Positions 25,702 to 32,917 of a stretch of 42,475 nt of DNA are shown one piece after another. A program made the position numbers and the translations under genes. The stretch's first letter is position 1; each line of letters begins with the position of its first letter. The notes below the pieces were generated by a model. It had not been told where the DNA came from, did no database searches, and saw nothing but the letters and a program-made list of their open reading frames with translations. This DNA is from Candidatus Poseidoniaceae archaeon (GTDB taxonomy: Archaea > Thermoplasmatota > Poseidoniia > Poseidoniales > Poseidoniaceae): NCBI GenBank assembly GCA_030747785.1, contig JASLKC010000052.1, positions 1 through 42,475 of the forward strand, written 5' to 3'.

Positions 25702-27183
25702 ATGAATGATTGGCTAGGACTTCACGATTTCATTTTCTACCGCACACGCGAATTGTGCTGGTGGGCATTTGAGGGCACATTCCTTGAATCGAGCAGCAAC
25801 GATGTTGCCTTCTTCATTCACACCCTTCTAACTTGTTTAATCACCTTTGGAGGAATCATGATTTCAATGTTCATGATTCTCTGGATTGAGCGCAAATTCT
25901 ACGCTCGTGTCAACGACCGCCGTGGTGCAACAACCGCTCTCCGTTCCCTTTGGGTCGGAGAAAATGGCGTTACAGCAGGCGAATGGTGGAATATGATACC
26001 ATATGGCTTGGGTAAGCCAGTTGGCGCAATCAACGGGTGGCTCAATCGTGTTGCTGGTAATGATGGCCACCAACAAGAGATGGTCAACAGAGTAGGCAAC
26101 CGTTCCTGGTATGGCGTTTCCATCTTCCCTGGATTCTTCCAGAACCTAGCAGACGGAATGAAATTCCTAATCAAGGAACACATGGTTCCAAATCGTGCGG
26201 ATAAGGTCATCTTTGAACTCGCACCATTCCTTGTAATATCTTCAACAGTAATGATTCTTGGAATGATCCCACTATCGAGCGGTATCTATGGTGCTAATCC
26301 CGAACTCTCGGTACTATTCGCCTTTGCAATCTTTGGAATTGCGCCATTAGGCGTCTTCTTTGCTGGGTGGTCCTCCAATAACAAGTACACCTTACTTGGA
26401 GGAATTCGAAGTGCTGCTCAACTAACTGCATATGAAATTCCGCTATTGCTTAGCATTCTTGGAGTTTGTATCATGGCTGGCTCTTTCAATTTCCTTGAGA
26501 TTGTACACTTCCAACACTCATCTGGTGTATGGCTACTATTCCTCATGCCTCTAGGCGCAGTATTGTTCCTCGTGAGCATGATTGCAGAAGTCGAACGAAT
26601 ACCTTTCGATATGCCAGAGGCTGAGGCCGAGCTTGTCGAAGGATGGTGGACAGAGTACGGCGGTATGCGCTTTGGACTCTTATTCGCTGCTGAGTACATG
26701 CGCGTCTATGCAGCATCGATTCTTTTCGCCCACTTCTTCCTAGGAGGATGGCATTCACCATTTGCGGGATTAATTCCCGGCGGCCCATTGATTCCTGGTG
26801 TAATCTGGACCTTGCTGAAGGCTTGGCTGATATTCACAGTGGTATTCGTTTGGGCACGTACTGCTTTACCTCGTATCCGAACCGATCAGATTCTCGAATT
26901 TGGTTGGAGAATGCTTCTACCACTTTCTGTCATACAAGTTGCCCTCGCAATAGTTTACAGAATTTACCTATTCGATGCAAGTGCTCTCAATGACTCCACC
27001 TCTGGAGGATGGGCGTGGGATGCTGGACTGTTCCCTTGGGCGGTTCCAGTATTGACCACTGTCTTCTGGCTGGCTTTATTCTTGGTATTCATGAATGATG
27101 AAGACGATACTGAAGACATGGAACGAATGTACCATGTTCAGACATTAACGCCTGCGGGAACGCACACTGCAGGTACGGAGTGA
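25702..27183 (+). CDS. nuoH: Complex I subunit NuoH, with an insertion in the quinone-facing loop
   Basis: 493 residues, against about 320-430 in most species. Membrane subunit that lines the quinone entry and joins the two arms. Seen: IERKFYARVNDRRG (62-75), FQNLADGMKFLIKEHMVPNR (146-165), the acidic loop AEVERIPFDMPEAEAELVEG with its Glu-rich conserved stretch, and eight or more membrane spans. The usual short link between RRG and the LADG motif (about 8 residues, PNRVGPFG-like) is replaced by about 70 residues (76-143, including WWNMIPYGLGKPVGAINGWL), with an NRVG remnant at 129-132. This faces the quinone-channel side. A C-terminal acidic extension (MNDEDDTEDMERMYHVQ) is also present. Confidence 0.95.
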   Translation: MNDWLGLHDFIFYRTRELCWWAFEGTFLESSSNDVAFFIHTLLTCLITFGGIMISMFMILWIERKFYARVNDRRGATTALRSLWVGENGVTAGEWWNMIPYGLGKPVGAINGWLNRVAGNDGHQQEMVNRVGNRSWYGVSIFPGFFQNLADGMKFLIKEHMVPNRADKVIFELAPFLVISSTVMILGMIPLSSGIYGANPELSVLFAFAIFGIAPLGVFFAGWSSNNKYTLLGGIRSAAQLTAYEIPLLLSILGVCIMAGSFNFLEIVHFQHSSGVWLLFLMPLGAVLFLVSMIAEVERIPFDMPEAEAELVEGWWTEYGGMRFGLLFAAEYMRVYAASILFAHFFLGGWHSPFAGLIPGGPLIPGVIWTLLKAWLIFTVVFVWARTALPRIRTDQILEFGWRMLLPLSVIQVALAIVYRIYLFDASALNDSTSGGWAWDAGLFPWAVPVLTTVFWLALFLVFMNDEDDTEDMERMYHVQTLTPAGTHTAGTE

Positions 27184-27188
27184 GGTGA
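27181..27188 (+). promoter_or_regulatory. Stop codon fused to Shine-Dalgarno (nuoH/nuoI)
   Basis: TGAGGTGA, with the nuoI ATG four bases later at 27193. Confidence 0.8.
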
Positions 27189-27192
27189 GAAT

Positions 27193-28152
27193 ATGGCAAC
27201 ACATCCACACGGCAAGCCCAACTTCCGAAATCTGTTTTGGTATCCGTTCAAGATTACCGGGATAACCTTCTTGCGAACCTTTTCATTATTCGGCAAATAT
27301 TTCGACAGTGGTTATCACAATACTGTTCACCCGGAGTTTAGAGATGGACCCTCAGTCATTCGTGCTGAGAAGACCAAGCATCTCAATGACATTACTGCCC
27401 ATGAATATGCTCCAGATCGTGCAGGTACTGATTTAACCCCGACAATATGGAAGCCTCAGACTCTAAACTATCCTTATGAGAGGCTTGAGGAAATTGAACC
27501 ATGGCTCTTCGTTCCAGGAAATTACAATGGACGTATCGGTGTAATTTGGGAAACTTGTACAGCGTGCAAAATGTGCGTAAACATCTGCCCCAACGACTGT
27601 TTACACATGACCACAGAACTCAGAGTCGACGTTCTCGACAATGCAGAAGGTGAGTGGGAAGGACTTGGAGCAGAACTCGAAGTTGGCAAATTTGCAGCCA
27701 TTGAAAAGCCTGAGGTAAAGAGCACACAAGACTCATTTAACCTCGTTACTGCTCACAAGTCTGTACCAGAAGAGTGGCGTTTCGGAGAGGTTCTAGACCT
27801 CACAGGAGACTCGGTGCGAATGCGATGGAATGATTCTGGCGAAGAAGATGTAGTCGCATTGGAGAGTGTATTCCCTGCAGATGACCAAATTGTTTCTGGT
27901 AGAATCGATTTGGGCCGATGCATGTTCTGTGGATTATGTATGGAATCATGTAACTTCACTTCCTTCTTCATGACCAACGAGTATGATGGAATGTCTGGAT
28001 TTAGCCGTCAAGAACTCTGGATGGATGCGGATAGAACCCGTGTTTTGCCAGGTGTTCACCAAGAAGCGGTTGATGCCGAACTCGCAAAGCGCGCTAGCAA
28101 GGAGCGCGATAAGCGTGCTAAGAAGGCAGCAAAAGCTGCAGGGGAGGCTTGA
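27193..28152 (+). CDS. nuoI: Complex I subunit NuoI (two 4Fe-4S clusters) with an inserted domain
   Basis: 319 residues, about twice the usual bacterial length. Ferredoxin-like subunit carrying clusters N6a and N6b. Seen: CTACKMCVNICP (Cys 122, 125, 128, 132) and CMFCGLCMESCN (Cys 243, 246, 249, 253). The two motifs are normally about 40 residues apart; here the first Cys are 121 apart. The insert (about 150-240) holds a small beta-like stretch FGEVLDLTGDSVRMRWNDSG (197-216). The second motif lacks the usual Pro after its last Cys. The N-terminal part (1-120) and a Lys/Ala-rich C-terminal tail (KRASKERDKRAKKAAKAA) are also additions. It probably receives electrons from the upstream donor in the absence of NuoE/F/G. 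Confidence 0.95.
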   Translation: MATHPHGKPNFRNLFWYPFKITGITFLRTFSLFGKYFDSGYHNTVHPEFRDGPSVIRAEKTKHLNDITAHEYAPDRAGTDLTPTIWKPQTLNYPYERLEEIEPWLFVPGNYNGRIGVIWETCTACKMCVNICPNDCLHMTTELRVDVLDNAEGEWEGLGAELEVGKFAAIEKPEVKSTQDSFNLVTAHKSVPEEWRFGEVLDLTGDSVRMRWNDSGEEDVVALESVFPADDQIVSGRIDLGRCMFCGLCMESCNFTSFFMTNEYDGMSGFSRQELWMDADRTRVLPGVHQEAVDAELAKRASKERDKRAKKAAKAAGEA

Positions 28153-28154
28153 AA

Positions 28155-28430
28155 ATGGCAGCAGCAGAGATTACTGAGATTGTTGTATTCTTCCTGATGA
28201 GTACTATCGTAATCGGCGGTGCTCTAGGGCTGATTTACATGCAACGAGTTGCCCATTCCATGATGTCTTTGATATTCTGTTTCATAGGTGTCGCAGGAAT
28301 TTTCATCCTAATGGGTGCTGAATTCCTAGCAATTATTCAGATTCTAGTTTACTTGGCTTCGGTAATGTTGGTTGTGCTCTTTGGCATAATGCTAACTCGA
28401 AGGCAGATCTTAGAGGAGGACTTCGAATGA
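28155..28430 (+). CDS. nuoJ1: Complex I subunit NuoJ, N-terminal half
   Basis: 91 residues from ATG 28155. Seen: three membrane spans, with GGALGLIYMQRVAHSMMSLI and the conserved ILVYLASVMLVVLFGIML at the end; these match spans 1-3 of NuoJ, including the pi-bulge helix region. The usual single nuoJ gene is cut in two here. It overlaps the next gene by four bases (ATGA at 28427-28430), so translation is coupled. Split nuoJ genes are known from haloarchaea. Confidence 0.9.
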   Translation: MAAAEITEIVVFFLMSTIVIGGALGLIYMQRVAHSMMSLIFCFIGVAGIFILMGAEFLAIIQILVYLASVMLVVLFGIMLTRRQILEEDFE

Positions 28431-28699
28431 GGTTGATGAGTATCTTGGCTCGTGTCGGGCTAGTATTTTTGGGAGCTGCTCTAATTGCCGCAGTTTCATC
28501 AGATTCCGTTTGGGAAGGCTCCTCGGACCAGATGCCAACCAATGCTGAACTCGCCGATAGTATTCTTGGAGATTGGGCATTACCTCTACTTGCACTTGGA
28601 TTCCTTATGGCAATGGCCATGGTAGGAGCAGCATATCTTGTTCGTGACGAGCGTAAGGTGAATCTCGAATGGGAACTTACTGGAGGTGAGGAAAAGTGA
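28427..28699 (+). CDS. nuoJ2: Complex I subunit NuoJ, C-terminal half
   Basis: 90 residues with two membrane spans (about 6-24 and 50-72); the second, ALPLLALGFLMAMAMVGAAYLV, fits the last NuoJ helix. No signal peptide. The loop between them is acidic (SDSVWEGSSDQMPTNAELAD). It overlaps nuoJ1 through ATGA and overlaps nuoK through GTGA. The order J1-J2-K supports the assignment even though sequence similarity is low. A GGAGGTGA near its end serves nuoK. Confidence 0.82.
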   Translation: MRLMSILARVGLVFLGAALIAAVSSDSVWEGSSDQMPTNAELADSILGDWALPLLALGFLMAMAMVGAAYLVRDERKVNLEWELTGGEEK

Positions 28700-28998
28700 T
28701 TGATCCAGCATGGGTCTCTGGCCTCTCCGCTATTCTATTCATTCTCGGATTATGGGGTGCGTTCAGTCGTAAGAACGCAATCGTAGTTCTGATGTGTATC
28801 GAGTTGATGCTAAACGCAGTCAACCTACAATTCGTCGCCGCAGCCAGTCACTGGGGCGATGTAACAGGATGGGTTTACACCATCTTTGCAATCGCAATCG
28901 CAGCGGGAGAAGTCGCCATTGGTTTGGCAATTTTCCTCTCCATGTACGGTCAACACGAGACCATATCTCTCGACGAGGTCGACTTGTTGAAGCACTGA
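28696..28998 (+). CDS. nuoK: Complex I subunit NuoK
   Basis: 100 residues, exactly the standard length. It starts at GTG 28696, which overlaps the nuoJ2 stop. Three membrane spans. Conserved acidic residues Glu36 (VLMCIELMLNAVNL) and Glu72 (AIAAGEVAIGLAIF) in the proton path lie at the same positions as in E. coli. A homologue of MrpC of Na/H antiporters. Stop fused with the ribosome binding site of nuoL. Confidence 0.95.
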   Translation: MIDPAWVSGLSAILFILGLWGAFSRKNAIVVLMCIELMLNAVNLQFVAAASHWGDVTGWVYTIFAIAIAAGEVAIGLAIFLSMYGQHETISLDEVDLLKH

Positions 28999-29003
28999 GG
29001 TGA
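28996..29003 (+). promoter_or_regulatory. Stop codon fused to Shine-Dalgarno (nuoK/nuoL)
   Basis: TGAGGTGA, with the nuoL ATG four bases later at 29008. Confidence 0.8.
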
Positions 29004-29007
29004 GATT

Positions 29008-31188
29008 ATGAGTGAAACTGGAATCATCACATATGCTGTGCTCATACCTCTATTGCCAATGTTGGCCTTCCCGGTCATCCTATTTCTTGGAGGCATTTTC
29101 AATGGAACCCCTGGCTGGGTAAAGAAGGCAAGAGAGGGTGGCCTAATCGCTCTAACAGTAATGGGCGCATCACTCGCCCTTTCGATAATGCTAATCCTTG
29201 AGCACCTACATCACACAGGTGCTTCTGATATCTTCACATGGTTCGAATCATCGTGGTGGAATTCTTCTACTGGCGACATTAGAACCGATGTATTCGGTGT
29301 TGGTATTCATGTCGATCATCTAACAGTAATGCTTCTCTTTGTAGCAGCGTTCCTATGTTTCTTGATCAATGTCTTCTCTATTGGATACATGAATACCGAT
29401 CCAATTAACGATAACAGAAATCATCGCTTCTATGCAGAATTCGTTCTATTCTGTTCTGGAATGCTTGGAATGGTTCTCGCAGATTCATTCCTTTGGCTGT
29501 TCATCTTCTGGGAGATTATGGGATTGTGTTCCTATCTGCTCATTGGATTCTACTACGAACGCCCAAGTGCAGCATATGCTGCAAAGAAGGCATTCCTTAC
29601 CACCAAGGTTGGAGATGTATTCCTCGTCATCGGTTTGGTAATGTTGTGGAATCTCTTTGATGGCCACCTCGATTACGCCTATGTCTTCAATTCGGCAAAT
29701 ATCGCTGCAGTAGACCCAGGATCCTTACAACTCGCACTTGGAATGATGTTCATCGGTGCTGTAGGAAAGTCCGCTCAGTTCCCACTCCATGTTTGGCTAC
29801 CAGATGCTATGGAAGGGCCAACACCAGTTTCTGCGTTAATTCACGCAGCAACAATGGTGAATGCAGGACTATACCTTGTAGCTCGTATGTTCCCATTCTT
29901 TGCCGAAGCAGATGTAGGAAGTTTGAGCACTCTTGCGATAATCATCGCTTGTATCGGTGGAGTCACTGCGGTAATGGCCGCACTAATCGCCTTCGTCCAG
30001 GTTGATATCAAGAAGGTCTTGGCTTATTCAACCATGAGTCAATTAGCATACATATTCACAGGATTAGGAGCTGCTCTATGGTTAGCAAATAATGGCTATT
30101 CAGAAGCAGCGGTTCTCGCCATGGGAGCAGCACTCTTCCACTTGTTCAACCACGCTATGGCAAAGGGCATGCTCTTCATGGCATCGGGTTCAGTCATTCA
30201 CGAAATGCATCACGCACATCACGAGGTGGCTCATCATGGCGATGGTCACGATGACGACGACTTCGATGCTCAATCGATGGAAAACATGGGTGGGCTTGCA
30301 TCGAAGATGCCCATTGCTTCAACAGCAATGCTCGTTGGTAGTATGTCTATTATCGGCATTCCATTCATCGGTGGATTCTGGTCTAAGGAAGGTATCATTG
30401 CAAATACCTGGACAGTGGCAATGGAAGAGCCAATATTCATTCTACCTGCGCTACTAGTTCTTGGTGGAGCAGGAATGACCGGCTTCTACATGTCACGAAT
30501 GTGGTTCATGACATTTGCTGGAAAGCCGAAGAGTGAAGTTGCTGCACACGTGCATGAGCAGACACCGTGGATACCAATTCCTCTGGTTGTTCTGACATTC
30601 ATGTCGCTATCGGCAATTATCTTCGCCGGCATGCATTCAACTAGTTGGCTTGGGGATTACGACCATGGCCACTTCATGGGATTCTTCGAGTATATCGGTG
30701 AGGAATTACACCATGTGTTCCTCAATGAAAATCCATTCTTGTTGATGTTAACATATGTTGCAATCGGTCTTTCTGCAATTCTTGGACCATCATTTGCAAT
30801 GGCACTCTATGGAGGACGCCTTGATGATGGCGAGAAAGCAAAACCATGGGTGCAGTGGGCGATTGATTTGTCGAGCAAGGTTCGACGCAATTCCCACTTT
30901 GACAATTCAGCATGGGCAAATTCAGGTCTTGCAAATTCATTGCATCAGCGCTTGCACTTTGATGCGGTATATGATGCGGCGATGCTCAAGTTAGTCGCAG
31001 GATTTGCCAATATTACCGCAATGATAGATCGTGTAGTCATAGATGGTACAATCAAGTTGATTGAATCCACTTCTCAGGCAGCCAGTCAAAAGGTCCGCCT
31101 GATAACCACAGGTTCGGCTCGAGATTACATCATGATGGTCGCGCTTGGGACTCTTGGAATTGCACTTCTACTATGGGGGGTGGCTTGA
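29008..31188 (+). CDS. nuoL: Complex I antiporter-like subunit NuoL
   Basis: 726 residues, many membrane spans. Seen: LFIFWEIMGLCSYLLIGFYY with the conserved Glu of the first half-channel, KSAQFPLHVWLPDAMEGPTP and VSALIHAATMVNAGLYLVAR with the Lys and His of the channel, and VDIKKVLAYSTMSQLAYI. The end has the long lateral helix and a final span (ALGTLGIALLLWGVA). A His/Asp-rich loop (about 398-420, HHAHHEVAHHGDGHDDDDFD) is inserted where other NuoL have a short link after GSVIH. It is the distal proton-pumping unit. nuoM starts at the very next base. Confidence 0.96.
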   Translation: MSETGIITYAVLIPLLPMLAFPVILFLGGIFNGTPGWVKKAREGGLIALTVMGASLALSIMLILEHLHHTGASDIFTWFESSWWNSSTGDIRTDVFGVGIHVDHLTVMLLFVAAFLCFLINVFSIGYMNTDPINDNRNHRFYAEFVLFCSGMLGMVLADSFLWLFIFWEIMGLCSYLLIGFYYERPSAAYAAKKAFLTTKVGDVFLVIGLVMLWNLFDGHLDYAYVFNSANIAAVDPGSLQLALGMMFIGAVGKSAQFPLHVWLPDAMEGPTPVSALIHAATMVNAGLYLVARMFPFFAEADVGSLSTLAIIIACIGGVTAVMAALIAFVQVDIKKVLAYSTMSQLAYIFTGLGAALWLANNGYSEAAVLAMGAALFHLFNHAMAKGMLFMASGSVIHEMHHAHHEVAHHGDGHDDDDFDAQSMENMGGLASKMPIASTAMLVGSMSIIGIPFIGGFWSKEGIIANTWTVAMEEPIFILPALLVLGGAGMTGFYMSRMWFMTFAGKPKSEVAAHVHEQTPWIPIPLVVLTFMSLSAIIFAGMHSTSWLGDYDHGHFMGFFEYIGEELHHVFLNENPFLLMLTYVAIGLSAILGPSFAMALYGGRLDDGEKAKPWVQWAIDLSSKVRRNSHFDNSAWANSGLANSLHQRLHFDAVYDAAMLKLVAGFANITAMIDRVVIDGTIKLIESTSQAASQKVRLITTGSARDYIMMVALGTLGIALLLWGVA

Positions 31189-32916
31189 TTGAGCGCCAAT
31201 AGTACACTTGATATCAAAAACAAGGAGTTCATACTCGTTGGCTTATTATTAGTTACAGTAGCAGGTCTAGCTGCATTCTTCCCATCCTTGGGCTCTAATG
31301 CTCAAGGAGAGGTCGATTGGATAAGTTTGCCACTGGTTGGATTCCCAATCGTTGTGAGTGGAATCTTGATGGCATTTGCAAGTCAGGAATCACGTGCGAG
31401 AAAAGAGATACTTGCTGGTCCAATTCGCCTTGCTACCCTCTGTTTCAGCCTAATCCCATTAGCGATTAGTACTGCACTCTTCTTCGACTGGTTAATCGCT
31501 GTAGATTGGGCACTTGGATACAATGAGTATGCGCTAGAGAGCCGTTATCATTGGATGGAGAGCATTGGCGTTTCATGGCATGTTGGTATGGATGGCTTAT
31601 CCTTCCCAATGGTTTGGCTTACCACATTCTTGGTACCTGTCACAATTATCATGACTTGGGAAGAAAAGAATGGTGCGGTATACCATCCACTTCTGTTGAT
31701 GATGGGAGGCGCTCTAATCGGTGTCTTCGTTTCACTTGACCTCTTCATGTTCTATATCTTCTGGGAATTAACATTGATTCCGATGTTCTTCTTAATCTTG
31801 AGTTGGGGTGGAAAGGACCGTCGATATGCGTCTCAGAAATTCTTCATCTACACATTCGCTTCTTCAGTGATTATGTTACTTGGATTGATTACTCTATACT
31901 TCTTACAACCAGCCCAGGATGCGTCGACCAACCCATGGGTTGGTGACCTCACTGGTCGTTCATTCGACATTGTCACAATTCTTGATCAGGCAAACCATGG
32001 AAATCTCGGAGACGGAATATTCCTTGGAATGGGAATGCAGAAAGTATTGTTCGTTTTGCTGATGATTGGTTTCTTGGTAAAGTTACCAGCAGTACCATTC
32101 CATACTTGGCTTCCCGATGCGCACGTGCAAGCACCAACAGGTGGCTCAATGTTATTGGCTGGTGTAATGTTGAAGATGGGAGCATACGGAATGTTTAGAC
32201 TACCTCTTGCATTATTCCCAGATGCATTGATGCACTATCAACATTGTATAATGGCAATTGGTCTAATCTCTCTCGTTTGGGGAGCATTTGTTTGTCTAGG
32301 TCAGACCAACCTCAAGAAAATGGTAGCTTATTCCTCAGTATCTCACATGGGAGTAATTCTACTTGGAATTGCAAGTATGCAGCCGATTGGATATGCTGCA
32401 GCCCTCTTCATGATGTTCGCACATGGAATCATCTCACCAATGCTCTTCGCAGTTTGTGGTGCTTTCAAGCATCATTACCATTCGATGGAGATTGGAGCAA
32501 TGCGTGGAATGGCGAAATTCTCTCCATTCCTTGCAGTTTACATGATGTTTGCATGGATGGCAAGCCTCGGCCTGCCTCTTCTCGCTGGATTCGTTGCTGA
32601 ATTGATGGTATTGCTAGCATACTGGGCAATTTATGGCTGGTGGATTTTACTTCCAGGTCTAGCCCTTGCAATCACGGCTACATACTACCTATGGTCGATG
32701 CAACGCACTATCTTCGAAGGCGGAGATGAGGGACAACCACCTGCAACTCTACTTGGAGAGAACCCACCTGATCTAACTCTACCCGAAAATATTGGTATGA
32801 TTATCCTTGCATTCTTCACTGTACTCTTCGGAGTTTTCCCATTCATTGCTTTGGGAATGATGGATGATTGGACTGTGGCATTCTTCGAGGGTGTTTTCAA
32901 CAGAGGGGGTATCTGA
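31189..32916 (+). CDS. nuoM: Complex I antiporter-like subunit NuoM
   Basis: 575 residues. It starts with TTG 31189 directly after the nuoL stop; no in-frame ATG fits the N-terminus better, and GGGGTGG lies upstream inside nuoL. Seen: GMDGLSFPMVWLTTFL, LFMFYIFWELTLIPMFFLI with the conserved Glu, KLPAVPFHTWLPDAHVQAPT, GSMLLAGVMLKMGAYGMFRL and KKMVAYSSVSHMGVILLGI. Proton-pumping subunit homologous to MrpD. The gene ends one base before nuoN. Confidence 0.96.
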   Translation: MSANSTLDIKNKEFILVGLLLVTVAGLAAFFPSLGSNAQGEVDWISLPLVGFPIVVSGILMAFASQESRARKEILAGPIRLATLCFSLIPLAISTALFFDWLIAVDWALGYNEYALESRYHWMESIGVSWHVGMDGLSFPMVWLTTFLVPVTIIMTWEEKNGAVYHPLLLMMGGALIGVFVSLDLFMFYIFWELTLIPMFFLILSWGGKDRRYASQKFFIYTFASSVIMLLGLITLYFLQPAQDASTNPWVGDLTGRSFDIVTILDQANHGNLGDGIFLGMGMQKVLFVLLMIGFLVKLPAVPFHTWLPDAHVQAPTGGSMLLAGVMLKMGAYGMFRLPLALFPDALMHYQHCIMAIGLISLVWGAFVCLGQTNLKKMVAYSSVSHMGVILLGIASMQPIGYAAALFMMFAHGIISPMLFAVCGAFKHHYHSMEIGAMRGMAKFSPFLAVYMMFAWMASLGLPLLAGFVAELMVLLAYWAIYGWWILLPGLALAITATYYLWSMQRTIFEGGDEGQPPATLLGENPPDLTLPENIGMIILAFFTVLFGVFPFIALGMMDDWTVAFFEGVFNRGGI

Positions 32917-32917
32917 A

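Noticed and set aside
28427-28430. Frameshift breaking nuoJ
   Set aside because: Both halves have proper starts, the ATGA overlap is a normal coupling form, and split nuoJ occurs in other archaea.
30190-30260. His-rich loop of NuoL as a separate small metal-binding gene
   Set aside because: It is continuous with NuoL in frame, and flanking NuoL motifs are intact.
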